DNA from: Rotaria macrura | Taxonomy: Eukaryota > Rotifera > Eurotatoria > Philodinida > Philodinidae | NCBI GenBank assembly: GCA_900239685.1 | Contig: OENT01000494.1 | Span: 1 to 64,000 of the forward strand | Direction of reading: 5' to 3' | Length of the DNA: 64,000 nucleotides | Shown: positions 1 through 13,892 of the stretch, one piece after another | Layout of the letters: each line of letters begins with the position of its first letter | Position numbering within the stretch: position 1 is the stretch's first letter | Program-made: the position numbers and the translations under genes | The notes under the pieces: model-generated | What the model saw: the letters and a program-made list of their open reading frames with translations, nothing else | The model's database searches: none | Told to the model about the DNA's origin: nothing

Positions 1-2545
1 ATAATAGTCTCACACTACTTAAAAGAAGATATGTCAAAAATTTTCCGACAGAATTAGGGAAATGGACTGTATATAAATCGACTCAGTATGTAATGCTGAT
101 TCCGAATCTGATATTAGTTTTGAACCAAATCGTAGCTTTCTAACAAAGCATCGCCTGAAAATGCACAAAAACTGTATCCAGAAACGAAATTGCCTAGATA
201 TGTCTCAGATGAACACTAGTTTTTGGGTTTCCCAAAAAAAGGTTAACCAGTGCACACATTCTAGAATGACTGATTTGTCTCATTCACTTTTTGAAGTACA
301 CATAACTCTCGAACTTAAGTCCGAAGTTTTCACATTTATTTTTATAGATAACAAAATATTACAGTAAATCTTATTTCTTATCTTATGATTAATGAGAAGG
401 ATCTGGTTGGTGTAATTGATTTACACAGTACTGACTTTTGTATGACAGCCTTGAAAGATACTGCCATCAATTATCAGGAAATGTAACTTCATAAAGACAA
501 GTGCGTAATACTCCTATTATAGTTTTGGATTGAAAAATCGACAGTAATATTCTTCCTATAATTTTATATTTCGACGAAGAATCGTTTATCCTAGTATCAT
601 TTATATACAACGTTCTTAGTCAGCATAACAAACTCTATTGAACATGTTCAATGTTGATTCATAAGTTTAACAATCGAAAGTAAACCTATAGATTATATTT
701 ACAATTATCTCGTGATTTTTTAATGAATGTTCCTCTACATGTTGAATTATAGCATTGAAATAAAAATTTATTCAACGATACTGATTATATTGTTACTGAA
801 TGTCATGGCTTTGCCATGTACCCGAATTGACCTTTAAGATACGATTACATTATTGAAGGAGACAGATGATTTGAGAATTTCTTTAACAGAAGCCTACTTT
901 AATATCATACACTGTTTTCTATAGAATTGCCAAAAAATGTTTTGTGGTACTGTTTTACAGGTTAGCTTGCAGGAAAACGTTTATGCTTCATCTTATTTTC
1001 AATACTTGACACAAAATTCTCATCACTAATTGAAATTCTTCGATAATCGTTGACAACTGACACGTTTTCTCATCAAATATTAACATGTTGAGAATATTAG
1101 CTTTCTGCTCATTCAAGAGGAATAGCATTTTATGGTTGCTATTTTGAAATAATTAGTTCCTCTTCGATAAAGAATATAATTATCCTTCGTACTTGAGGAA
1201 ATCCTTTCAGTCAGATTATGTCAAACGTCTTACACGATTATATATTAACTATCGTGCAGTATAAAATAATGACAAACACGTAAATGAAAATAGCATTTCA
1301 TTTCACGAAAAATAATCATTGAATGCTATTCTAACAGCCAAAAAAGCTATCAACAAAATGATAGGAAAAGAAACTTTTCTTATTAATAAATACTTTCGAT
1401 TGATCAGAAAGATCATCTTAGTTCTGGCTTTAGTGGAAATCTTCTATTCATCAGACTACTAGTTTTTCTTTTTGAACCACTTGTCTATACTGATTAGAAC
1501 TAGTTCAGTTGTTAGTTAGTGAAGGGATCTCTTCTTTCATAAATAGTTTCCTTATTTCACATACTTTTTAATGATGTTTCATCTTTGTACTATAGCGAGA
1601 CTTCTATTGGGATAGTACTTCGTGTTCTTTATTGTAAACGTTCACAATGACATAGCTCATGGGAAAAGCTCAATAGATAGATCATCGGTTCGAACCATAG
1701 CCAAACAATTGAATTCATGCTTTTCATTAATAGTATTGCTCAATATTCGATCAGAAATGAAGATAGAATCTGTTCTAGTGTGTTAATATCAATACGCAAC
1801 TGTCCTAAAATTGTTTTCATCTGGTTTTTTTTTATAAGTTTTTTCTGCACCTGTTTGTTTATTTTTTTTTTTTTTAATATAAATTTCAATGAATATTTTA
1901 TTAATCACGAAATAAAATAACATTAATTCGTATATGTCATTGTTAATTTCATATGTTGATGTCTAAGATAAAATGTAACTTATCTATACTGTATTTGCAA
2001 AAGATAACGTTATATTGTTATATTCATGTCATTGTTCATCTTTTAGTTTTTATTGATGAGAATGTTATTGGATTTCGTCTTTTAAGTAGTGTAAAAGTTT
2101 CGAAATGATTAAAAGAAATCAAAAGTTAAGTCACAACATTAATATGCACAAAAATATTTCATAGGTTCAGGCATGACATTAACAAACAAGTAGGCAGATT
2201 ATTTTTAAGATGTTGAATGGATTTATGGGTCTTTTAATTGTCAGCTAAAGTTTTCCTTTCCATTAATATAGTATATTAGAAACTATGTCAAGATAATAAT
2301 ATATTTCTTGAGAACAAAATTCCGATGAAAATCTTTTTGTGTTAGATTTTCGTCCTAGTTGAATGTTTTGATTTCAGTAACAATGTTATGATAACGATCA
2401 TAAATCTTTATCTATCTTTTATGGATTTGAATCGATTGAAGATATTTTTATTCTCAATAAAATATATGCGAAGCCATATAATTTACTGTCGAGTAGCATT
2501 CAACCGTTGATTGTGTCTTCGTATTAAATTATAAACTATGATCGC
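1..2545. other. Intergenic region, no gene recognised
   Basis: AT-rich sequence with frequent stops in all frames and only short hydrophobic chance frames. A T-rich stretch lies near 1826-1880. A tRNA-like A-box/B-box pair at about 1653-1696 is discussed under the findings. I see no exon-like segment with good splice sites. Confidence 0.6.
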
Positions 2546-2755
2546 TTAAAATTTAATCGGTACATGATCATTTTGAAATTCAAACAATCGGAAAACGTTT
2601 GTATATTCTTCGAGTTTTTCTTCTTGCCGTATCAAATATTCATAGAATTCTCGGTGTGTCTTCGCGTCTGAATCGAACATTGAATTCATATAAATAATGT
2701 AAATATCATTAACAATATTTCTCCTTTTTTTCTTCTTCTCCGGCATCATTGCCAT
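2546..2755 (-). CDS. Possible small single-exon protein, 69 aa
   Basis: An uninterrupted frame of 69 codons starts with ATG in a good animal context (a preceding A-rich stretch and G at +4). The product is soluble and highly charged: a basic run of K and R near residues 6-12, then a probable helix rich in E, Y, R and K, with a D/H/F-containing tail. This composition differs from the hydrophobic, Phe/Ile-rich chance frames common in this AT-rich DNA, which is the only reason to list it. There is no recognisable domain and no splice site that would clearly extend it. It lies downstream of, and on the same strand as, the CPPED1-like gene. It could equally be a chance frame or a fragment of an exon. 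Confidence 0.3.
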   Translation of the reverse strand: MAMMPEKKKKRRNIVNDIYIIYMNSMFDSDAKTHREFYEYLIRQEEKLEEYTNVFRLFEFQNDHVPIKF

Positions 2756-3261
2756 TGTTTACATGTAAACTGTAGACGTATGAAGCATGCATCAGAAGAT
2801 AATAGGTTTAAAAATTGTTAATTCATAGAAAATCCTGTTTTCTCATTGTATTCTTGTTTGTAGTATGCTGTTGCCTACTACATTATAGTGTATATTATGT
2901 TATTAAGGATGAAAATAACATACAAATACACTATGCAATCGGTATAGTTATACTCGAGAATAATTTCTATATCATGTCATTAATTTCGATTACAAAAGAA
3001 AAGTAAAAATATGATTTCCGAACGAATAGATTACTTTTATGTTCATTCAATTACTTTTTAACACTTAATGACAAGTACGAAATCTCTCGTTTGAATACAT
3101 GATGATTTTTAAAGCATCACTGATATTTAGTAATTAGATTCTTGTTATTGTTTTTCAAAAGTAAAATTTCTAAATTAAACATTATCATGAAAATAGATAT
3201 AATTCTTTTTTCTTTTATTCGATTCGACGAAAAAAAGAAAATGAAGAATTAATACTAAATA
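2756..3261. other. Short intergenic gap
   Basis: About 500 bases between the small frame and the 3' end of the CPPED1-like gene. A 63-codon plus-strand frame here is hydrophobic and looks like chance. The stretch just below 3262 would be the 3' untranslated region of the phosphatase gene. Confidence 0.5.
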
Positions 3262-4376
3262 TTATAGAAAATTTAAAGGAATATCTTCGGTGGAAAAATA
3301 ATCATGTTCAATATTATCTTCAGTGACACGTACTAATCGAACACCGGATTTATCCGTTCCTAATTGAAGACCGATGGCACTTGTGACGATTTGTTCGATC
3401 GACTTGTATGAGCCACCCGTATTTCTATGATAGTGTCCACAGAAAATTTTTTTAACACCAGCCGAATGAAATTTTTCAAGCATTTCAAGTCTTTCATTTA
3501 TTTCAATATTAAAATAATCTTTATCTTCATCATAAACTTTTAAAAACCATGGAATATGTTGAAATATAATTATATGTTTCGATTGTTTATCCTTCAATAC
3601 TTCATCAAGCCATTGTTGATGTTGCAATTTTAAATCTTCGACATTTGCTGAATGAGCATAAAATTGTGAATTCAATACAATACAATGAACACCACCACAA
3701 TAAAAATCAAAATAATCATCACCGAAATGATCTATATATCGTTGAATACTGGCACGTGTTGGCTCATCGCCAACATCATGATTTCCACAAACACATACTA
3801 ATGGAATGGAAGAATCTAATTCATTTAATACTTGTTTTATATCATGTTCTTGTTGTGTACGAAATGGTTCTTCGTCTTGAAATCGAACACAATGATTTAT
3901 GTTTATTTTCTATAAGAGCACGTTTTTTTATATCTTACTATCAAATGCATCGACAATATCGCCACAAACAATAAAAAATTTTGGTTTTGGCTCCATTTGA
4001 TTTAATTTCTTAATGACAGCACGCGTAGCTTCTATTTCAACATCCCATCTAAATACAATAAGTATCAATCAAAAACGAAAGAAATCAAGAATAAACTATC
4101 AAACTTCGTGAATTACTTCATCGGCATATCAGGAGTACATTGAATTCTCTCGGTACCTGTCCATCGATATGTTAAACCTGGTTGACAATCAGCACCTTGT
4201 ACGAAGAAAAATGGACCTTGCCATTGTTTTTCTTTTTCTAAATTTATAAGAATTAAAAATAGAAATTAAATTATTTTGTATTCGAAGAAATGAATCAATT
4301 TACCAGTATCAAATGGTAAAAATCGACGATTAACTGCTTGAATTTTGAATGAACGTTTTTCTTCACTTATTGACAT
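3262..4376 (-). CDS. CPPED1: CPPED1-like calcineurin-type metallophosphoesterase
   Basis: Four exons join in phase (4376-4304, 4237-4117, 4048-3939, 3875-3262) into a 305-residue protein, close to the roughly 314 residues of vertebrate CPPED1, a cytosolic Ser/Thr phosphatase known to act on AKT signalling. The metallophosphoesterase motifs appear in order: the D-x-Q variant of the first metal motif (ADCQ, about residues 40-43), CGD at 93-95, GNHD at 132-135, the FQHIP histidine near 208 and GHYH at 248-251. The segment around VLNSQFY and the sequence QWLDEVL match the family closely. All three introns are 60-70 bases with GT-AG ends. The start is the only ATG in the first exon, and an AG splice acceptor after a T-rich tract ends four bases before it. 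No key residue is missing, so the enzyme should be active. Confidence 0.93.
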
Positions 4377-7300
4377 GATGCTATGAAGAAAAAAATTACA
4401 AATATCTAAATAAAAAAATGTTTACTTAACATAGGAGGAAACTATAGTTTCATTTTTCGGATGATTCATCATCATATTACACCATTTGATTCTTTTTATC
4501 TATACTCAGATGTCAGATGTGTGCAATATATAAATAATAAAACCTAGGTCATAAAAAAACACGTTTGTGAAATAAAGTACACAATAGAGTCAACTTTTCA
4601 CGGGAAAATTATTTATAAACAAGAAATGTTAGCAATGAAGTTTCGACCTTAATACGTAAGTAGAATGAAGAAAAGATTGTAATTCATATATAGCGCTTTG
4701 AAATGACGAAACAAAGAAAGAAGAAAACGACAATATCTTAATGAAAAATGGATTCATTATAGTAGCTTTTCCTATTCAATCGAAAAATAATTATATAATT
4801 TGTATAGACATGAAAGTATGTTGTTTTTCTTGACGAAAAGGTCATTGTGACAAAGTTGAAAGGAAATACACCTAAATAGGTGAAAAAAAGTATATCGCAT
4901 CATTCAAAGGAAACACCTTGAAGCTTATAAAAGTAATAGATAGGATGATTGTAATCTTCTTCGTCGTCGTCTGCTTTTATCTGACGTTTAGATTTGTCAA
5001 AAATAGCTGTCTAGAAATAGACTTAAGAGTACCTTGTCTCGAAGATTATAATAAGGAAAGATTCATAATGAAACCGATCTAATTAGAGACTGAATTCTAT
5101 TCGATGAGAATATGAAAGGTATAGTAGAGAAGCCGAAAAAATTCAGATTAGCAAGTAGATCCTATTTGAAAGTAACGAGTATAATTTTTCTTGTCATTAG
5201 TACAAAAAGTAGACCATCATTTTCGATATATATATTTATGCATAAGTTTATTATAGGAAATAGATGATTCATCAATCTTTAAAAAAACAAATATCGATCA
5301 AAATAACGTAGAATAAAATTCTTATTCAGGTATGTTTTCCATGTATATTTATTTAGTTGTCATGAACATTTTACATCTATCGGATCGATACAATACTTTT
5401 TATGCTATATGGTAAATACAAGACCTCTTTTCCCAATAGATTGATTCGATTCTTCTAGTTCGTTGAATATTAATGAAGGATGAAAAATATACTAAAAACA
5501 AATCTTGACAAATCAAGATTCTAGAATAAATTTTTAGTAAGAATAGTAGTACATCTAACTGGTGAATCGTTGAATGAATAATATGCTCATTAAAATATTA
5601 AAGTAGTCAATTTAGAAGAACATTTAACTATATATCGATCTTAACTGACAAGCTAAACTTGTTTTGCTAGACTGATTGATTGTTGATAAAAAAAATACTC
5701 TATTGAACCTACGAAATGCGCACTTTATATCAATAATAATCGGGATCGTCTTCCATCAATGTTTCCGTCTTCTCGTGAAAGTTGTTGATATAAATACATG
5801 AATAAATCGATGAAAAATAAGCACGAGAAAAGAAAAATCCAACTTGGTATATTACATGATGATTGAATTATCAATAACAAAAAAATGACTAGAACGAAGA
5901 CAATAGAAAAAGAGGCTTTATAATGAAACCATTCAAGTTTTAGAAAAGTTTTGAATATGACTTGAATCTTAAGTTAAATCTCAACTATGATAAGAAATAT
6001 AATTTTCATTAATGGAATGCCAATAGTTTTTTGTTCATTTGATTACCAAGAGAATATACATCCAATAAAAGTATTACCGAGAAATTTTTCAATATTTTTA
6101 TTGATTGAATCCATTAAGTTAGATTAGGCGGAAGTATTCTTCCATAGATTAAGTCTATAGTTTCAACTATTCTATTGAATAATGAATGTTCGTCGATTAT
6201 GAAGACATTCATATGTGATTTTTTTCTAAGTTAAAATCGAGTGAATATTATTCTTGTTAAAATTGATTATGATTAAACTAGTTAAGTCAGATTACATCGA
6301 TAGTTTGAATCAAAATATGCTCAATCTAATAATCCATAAAGATGTATTTCTTCAAATATAACTAAATTGTTGTTCTTTATCCAAATCGAAAGTCCATCAA
6401 TCTGCTCGCTAAATGCATAGAATGCAAATATACTCATTTAAAACAGTAGCAAAGACAGGGTTTTTATTTGGCGGGTGACTGGGGGGGGGTCCGTTTCAAA
6501 AGCTAGTGTTTGCACCCTTCCTCACACCTCCCGTAAGGAATAAAACACACATATTAAATATTTCCCAACAGGCGGGAGATGTCCCCTTGGTTCGATCATT
6601 GATTTAGAAATCACAAGTGCACGATTAATGAATCGTATAAGTACATCATTTTGACTTCTTACTAATATTTTCATCAATCACAATGAATTACTATTGTATT
6701 TTAAAATAAGAAAACAACACAAAAAAAAAACTCTTGTCCTTCGATGTTCATTGAAATCATCCAAATGATAATCTTATTTTAAGGACTATTGAAATACTTT
6801 TCTCTTAAATAACAAGTCACTAATGAATTTTTCGATTGTTATTATCATCATCATAATTTGAATTGTTTATTATTCATATTTACATTCGCAATAAATACTT
6901 ATGAATAATTTCAAAGGATAATTATAATATAATTGATGTTCGAGAACTGAATTTAAGCACGTAATCCGGAAGTTCTACTAATGATGCTTGCATTTATACC
7001 ACTTGATATAATACGAGCAGGCACTTTTAACTTCTATTGTATAGTTTTCTAAAAATAACAATAGATTCTTTTGATAAAATCTTCTTTGAATTTTAAAATA
7101 GCTATGACATTCCTTTTCAGATATTGTTTATTGATTGAGAAGTCTGTCTAAGTGCTTAGCATTTAACATAATAACTTGATGAGATAATGCTAGTCGACTG
7201 AAAATTAATAGACGTAAATGAAAATTTTCTAAGTAGTTATTTTCAAGACTAGAAATAATAATGCTGCATTAATTTTGCTTACCTGTAACTCTCTGTTCAT

Positions 7301-10023
7301 TCATGTAAAATTTCGAGACTCAGAATCTTTTTTTAGTATCTATTAAAATTTTCATTTCATGAGTAAAGAAGAGCCAAAAAAAAAACTCTCGAGAAATAGT
7401 TAAACTTTGATCTTTCCAGCTCATTTGATGAAGGATTCATCAGACGGAAAATATCTATTATATTCAAAATCAAACTATTAATAAATACTTTAATTACTCA
7501 CAGTAGTTAAATGAGAAATAAAATTGAGTCCAACAGTCTATTAGATTTAGCGAGATATATTATGAATAACTTTATCGTGAATAAAATAATCTGACATGTC
7601 AACTAGACATATAACTTTGATTGTTCTTTAAATTGTATTTTTTATTAGGAAAGAATCTTAGTCATAAAATAATTCACATTGTCGATGAAATACATTCCTT
7701 TACAATTTCTTTCTTTTCCCCTCGAACATTATTGAGATCAAAAAATGAATAAAATAATTCAGATAACATCTAGGTAACTGTCTCAGAACATATGATACGT
7801 CGAAAAATTACCATATGATATATATATATACAAGTATTGAAAAAACGTTTGATACTAATGAAAATATTTAAAGCCAATATTTTATATCGATATCGAAACG
7901 AAATTCTAAATAGTTGATCCATTATATATTTCGTTAAATCATATTGTATTATACTCGTTATGAGAATGATTAAAATATCAACGATTTATGTTAATTTTCA
8001 TATGATACACATTATTGAAAGAAATAATAGATTTCTTGTAAAATACATCGTAATCTTTTGTTTTTATATTCGTATTTTCTACTGTAATGTGTTACATGAG
8101 ATGATACCAAATGTGTTCACTCACGCATCTCTTTTATAGGAAATCCGACCAAAAAAACGTTTATATTTGTATGTGTAGAAAATTGTTTCAATGAGATTAT
8201 GTTAGGTTGATCTGAATTATTGACATAAACTCACGTATAGAAATAAATTTATTTTCTTCAACGATCCATTCGTCAGACAAAAAAAAACAAACGAGAACGA
8301 TGATATAGATGCCATTTTGACTCTTCATTGGTATGTGCAAATGTGAGTGTAAGAGAAGGAGAAAGGCATTATTATAAGATAAGATGTAAGTTCTTCATTG
8401 TAGAAAAAAAAACAATGGAACAACGTACATACACTTTTCACTTGAATTAAGGTACTACTGAGTATGTATTGAAGATTAACTTGTTTATGATGGGAAATTT
8501 TCCGTAAAAAAAAAACAACAAATATGTCAATGCTATGTCATTTAATAGATATGATAAGATTCATTGTGTGAATCACAAGAACATTCATTTCCAATTGATA
8601 TCTGTTAAATAACGATGTCTTTTTATTTTTTATTTTGAATAGTTTCTGATCTTCAGCATTATACTTCAATTATTCGTATTGATTATTTAAAAGGTACGAC
8701 ATTAGTTTGATAAAAATTTAAGTTTTATGAATAGGGCTTTTTCAAATATTAAGACTTCAATTCTAATATGATGACTTTTCGCTATTCTACATTTAAAGAA
8801 TCGACATATATGACTTTGGTATTTTATGCGCTGACGTTATTAATCATTGTAAATTGTTAAGTCATGCTGTCCATGTGTTGAAGTTCTTTTTTTAGTAACT
8901 CCTGTTAAAAATACAAGTCGACACGCGTTTGAAAAAACTTTTATATTAAAGTTTTTAATCGATGTTATGTTTGTTGAGAAAGACCATTATGTTCTGACAG
9001 GTATAGATTTATAATTTTGGAAATAAAGCCAATTTCTTTGAAATGAAAGTCATTTCCGTTCATGTAGTTCATGTTAAATTCGAAAAGATATTACTAAATG
9101 TCATCATTTTAATAGGCTACGGAGCTATGACTATCAGCATGAGTCGATTGTACGCTTTATTCTCTATCACTATAGACGAGTATACATTTCTAAAATTTCC
9201 ATTGATTATTATTGAGTACATGAAAAATTACTCGCAGAATCAAATACGAAACGAAGTACGTTTGTATTTGTACCAATTAGATATTAAATTCTGGTTCCGT
9301 TTGAAATGCGAAACTTGCCCATAATTTCTTGATCGTATAACTCAATAAACGGCTGATACTATCGTTCATTGGAATTCGATCTATATGCTTGTCACAACAT
9401 GCTATACTAATCAATTAGAATCGATAAAATATGGCATAATAAGTATATTGAAGACATACCTTATTGCTTCACAATGCAAATAGTCTTCATGTATCGATAA
9501 ATCATAAGCAGTATTAATGAGAATAAAAGGAAGTTCGTTCGACCAGCATGTCCTTTTTCTGCAAGAGAATACGTTTTAATAAAAATGGGTATCTATATCT
9601 GAATTTTTAATTTCGAATATAACTAATATTTTTAAATATGTCAAGTATTTGTTTTTCTACTTATGAAAAACAAAATGGAAAAAATTATGATTCATGTTTA
9701 CGGGTTATTTCTTTTTCATGCTACATAGAACTAATTCGATTATTCATAAATATCAATAATTTTTATGTATACTGTAAGACAAACCATTGCAAACACCTAC
9801 GAAACGATATATGATTTCTTTTCTACGTCATTCTATCGTAAAGAAAAAACGCCTAGTACAACAGTCATCATCGTGATTACAAGTTTCATGGAATTATTCG
9901 AAAAACAAAAATTATTATTTCAAAAACTGATCGATTTTGTAAATCTGTTCATTAAAAAAATACAAATATTACTAAGTAGAACAAAAAAGTTGTTTTCAAT
10001 CGTTAGATTTTTCGTTTTTATTA
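4377..10023. other. Long gene-poor region
   Basis: About 5.6 kb without a recognisable exon. It holds many A/T runs, a short TA tract near 7820 and an isolated G-rich patch around 6466-6600 with a ten-base G run. Frames at 9043-9324 and 9765-10115 (plus) are hydrophobic and not convincing. The upper end would include the 5' leader of the CPPED1-like gene. Confidence 0.55.
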
Positions 10024-10599
10024 TTAGTCCATTTGAAGATCTCTTATATAGTATATTTCATTACCAGCTTTTTCTCGTGTGTAATACATATTCGCTGATT
10101 TTGAGTTTAGTATAGGATCATCACGACAAAATTGTACAAAATCATTGAGTACATGTGTAGGTGGTTGTCGCGTACGTGTCATTAAATCGATGCCACCACT
10201 AGAAAAAAGTGTTGAACTGTATAGTTTTGCAACCCATTGATAAGGTCGATCAGATGCTGTTTCATTATCGACAAAAATATAACCCGAATCATTGGTAAAG
10301 AATTTTAGTACGCCACTACCTCGCCATTGATAACGACTTGGTTTGATTGGTAATTGTGTTTCAATACCTTCAACACTTGTTGGACGATAACTAACGCAAA
10401 CTCGCCTACTATAATATTCAACGAGATTATTCAAACGAACACGTCCATCGGGCAATTGATCATGAATACTATAAGTTACTGTAGGAGTTAGTTTATTTTT
10501 CCACATATTTAGATTTGTGGCAAGTATATGCCATAGGCCAGTAGCACGATAAGGATCGAACTCTCCAACACTTGTTGTATCGATGTCTTCAACTGACAT
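10024..10599 (-). CDS. Lipocalin-like single-domain protein
   Basis: One exon encodes 191 residues from the ATG at 10599; an in-frame ATG 13 codons further upstream (10638) would add a basic, AT-rich extension and is less likely. The N-terminal Y-x-A-T-G-L-W-H-I segment (about residues 17-25) has the G-x-W signature of lipocalin and lipocalin-like beta barrels. Strand-like stretches follow, with aromatic and charged alternation (VRLNNLVEYY, VLKFFTN, YQWVAKLYSS) ending in a C-terminal helix-like DFVQFCRDD segment, as expected of a calycin barrel. There is no signal peptide, so the protein is probably cytosolic or uses a non-classical route. The ligand is unknown. The assignment rests on the motif and overall pattern only. 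The 3' end overlaps a hydrophobic plus-strand frame that I take as chance. Confidence 0.6.
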   Translation of the reverse strand: MSVEDIDTTSVGEFDPYRATGLWHILATNLNMWKNKLTPTVTYSIHDQLPDGRVRLNNLVEYYSRRVCVSYRPTSVEGIETQLPIKPSRYQWRGSGVLKFFTNDSGYIFVDNETASDRPYQWVAKLYSSTLFSSGGIDLMTRTRQPPTHVLNDFVQFCRDDPILNSKSANMYYTREKAGNEIYYIRDLQMD

Positions 10600-13500
10600 T
10601 TTAGAACGGAATTTATTTTTTTTGCCGTATATAAGCAATAAGAAAAAAAAAAGGTATTGAGTCTGTCACGCGTGAACGATACAATGATCATACATAGACA
10701 AATGTGGTCCGCGTATTTCTACACTTTTTTCGTTCTCTCTTTTGGGCAAATAAATAAGGCCAAAACAAAAAAAAAAGGGATGCATTGATGATTTATATGT
10801 CAGGTGAATTATAACCTATTGATTTGTTGCGTTTTGATGATTTGTATCCAACAGTCTATGGATGAGAATAATTAGCATAGATATATCATTTGTATATTAT
10901 AGGACAATACTAATCGAATCTATTGAAAAAGAAAAAGCACGATCAAACATAATCTTAAGTGACACTATTCTTCATAAGTAATATGATTAAAGAAAGTAAC
11001 GTATCCTACGAATGTGCAATATTTAATTTGTTTAAATTGAAAAATTCATATCTTTCTTATTCGTTTTGTTTATTTATTAATTACAAAAGAAAAATGATGA
11101 TAGATAAAAGTAATGAAAAAAATAAGTTATTATTCTATATTTCTAGAACAGTTGCATCACTCTTTTCTCCTGCTTGCTCTTTTTTTTTCACTTGACCAAA
11201 TTTAAATTCAACTTAGTCATACACATCAAATATCATACTTCTTTAATTATTTCTAACTAATATGATTCATGACGATTTCATTAGTTAAATTGAAAAGATC
11301 CTTAATGATTCACATACTAAACAATGTCTACTTTCTATTTAGAACGTCATCTGATTGAATGAAGTGTTTATTTTTGCTTGAGAATATGAGATATTCTTTA
11401 ATAAACGTCTAAATTTTAGTTTTAATCAATAGTTTGTAGACAGGAAATTATCTAGATTTACAACAAATGTTTATCATTTGACATTGATCAGCTTCATTGA
11501 CAGGTGAACATCAATTAAGATACAATAACACGATGATTATATGGAATGATCGTCTATGTATATCTCAGATGTTTCGATCAAATAAAACAAATTCTAGGTC
11601 ATTATGTTACATTTCTTTTTATAGATAACTTCTTATTTCAAAGATTTGTCCTTAGGACGACCCACGAGATGCACTAGGGCGTTATACACAATGAATGCTA
11701 ATAAAACGAAAATTAGATAAATCGGACGTCAGCAGGCCTTCATCAATGTGTTAGTGTCAGCTGGTCTTTGAATTATGGTCGTACTAATGGTTTTTTTTTT
11801 TCATCGATAGAAACTATTTATCTACGAATAGCCTTGACGTTGCAGCGTAATGATATAAGATTGTACATTTCATAGAATGAATTCAAGTTATCCGAAACAG
11901 AAGCACGAACATGAGATTATAGAGTAAGATACAATACTAAAATAAAATAGGTAAAGAATATATATATATTACAATTCATTAAATTTTATAAATCAATATG
12001 TTCTTGTATTTCACAGATATCCAGTTGAAATACTAAGATTAATAATATAGTAACAGATGTTTCTGTAGAATATTGAAAAACAAATGACTAGATAATCAAT
12101 CTAAGTGTGGTCAATAGATTTACGAAACATTAGAAGAAAAAAAGCCATGATTCATTCGGCCTAACTCAACTGTTACAAGACTATGTGTGTATTTAGTTTT
12201 GTTGACTTTCAAAGAACAAATTCATGGGTAACTATTACAGTTGTTTGTAGCATTTAAACTAATTAGAAATGATGTCATAGTTGTACAATACGTCCATAAA
12301 ATTAATTCGAGTAATACGTTCATCGTACAGCTATTCTTGTAAATTATGACGTGCAAAAAGCACACCTATTTAATTGCAACTATGTTTTTCAAACGTATCC
12401 ATTTAGTAATTAGCTTCTTTTCTAATCATGTTAATTGTTTACGGGTTCCTAATGAATGAGTTTAGGTATGATTTTTATAGAAAGAAAAAACCTATTTTAG
12501 CCTTGACCATTCTCAGCATGTTCTCATTTCTTTTAATTGAAATTGTTGAATTTCTCATAATTATTTACTATTCCGAAATAGAAATATGATTATAATTTCG
12601 ACTCATTTACGTACTAGAATGCATCTGAGATCATTTTTATAGTTGAATGGTAGTTATTATCGTAGAAATTTTCCTTATATTAAATGTCTAGCTTCTACTC
12701 TAGTCTTGCTTTCGAAGAGTTCAACTTCTCAAGCATATTGAAATACGATACATGTAAGAAGTGATATAATTCAAAGAAATACACACGGATTAACGAAGCT
12801 AATAGAAAATTGCATAAAGAAATCTTGCATGTTTCTATTTATCACGTTTATTAGAAGGGTATTATTTAGAGTAAAGACAATATGGAATTTTAGATGCACG
12901 ACAAATGTAATACTAGATTATAGACTAATACAAAATAGTTTTTTTCAATTGAAATCATTAATAAGCAAAGAATCTGAGTAAAGAGTTTTGTTTTATTTAT
13001 GAGGAAATAAATTATCTCTTTTTCTTTTTTAAATTTTTCTATGACTTCGTTAGAAAAATGTCCGACTGACATTTTTGTTTCTAAGTTTGGAATTTTCATT
13101 CATCGTACATTTCATTATTCATATTATTATCTTCGAGTACATTGTCAAGAATTTAACCTATAGAATAATTGTAAGATTTTTGAGTTGAAAATCATTGAAG
13201 AATCGAAACATGCAATGGACCAATATGAATGAATCCAATTATACTCGTACGATAAGTAATCATTATTAGTTTGTTCCATCATCAGTTGATCGTAAATTAT
13301 TTATTTCGAATCAAAAGAGTAGTATTCTTTCGTAAAACTTAGTAGTAAAACCTATTTCGATTTAAGAGCTATGCCAATATTATTGATATAGAAGTTAAAT
13401 TATATGTAATTAATCATATTTTTCCTGACGCAATATAATTATCATGCATAAATACTTAATATACTCTCACATGATGTATTGATGAAAAGAATCTTCACAG

Positions 13501-13870
13501 TTGCATATTTATGATTAGTTATTAATACTACATAGGTCCTATATGAAATTCAATGTATTATATCCTCGGATATGAATACTAGTATAATTACAATGGTGAT
13601 AATTACAAGTTATTCTAGATTGTACTCCTTCTCCTCCTGATTTATTCAAGTTTCTTCTTCTTAACACATGTAGAATGTACTATTTGAGAATGTTTCAAAT
13701 ATAAAACGAATATAGAAGCATTTTTCTTTTGTAAGAAAAAAAGAAAAATAAGTTTCGAGTAAAATAAAATGCATGTGGATGGAGTTTTTAACATAATTAC
13801 GATCAAATTCTATTGATCATATGAATTCAAAGAACTAATATGTCCTAATACATACACATGTACATGTATG

Positions 13871-13892
13871 TATATATATATATATATATATA
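13871..13892. repeat. TA microsatellite
   Basis: Uninterrupted alternating TA in intergenic DNA, about 11 units. Confidence 0.9.

Noticed and set aside
9765..10115. 116-codon plus-strand frame overlapping the lipocalin-like gene end
   Set aside because: Hydrophobic, Phe/Ile/Leu-rich composition, overlap with a better opposite-strand gene, and no splice or domain support.
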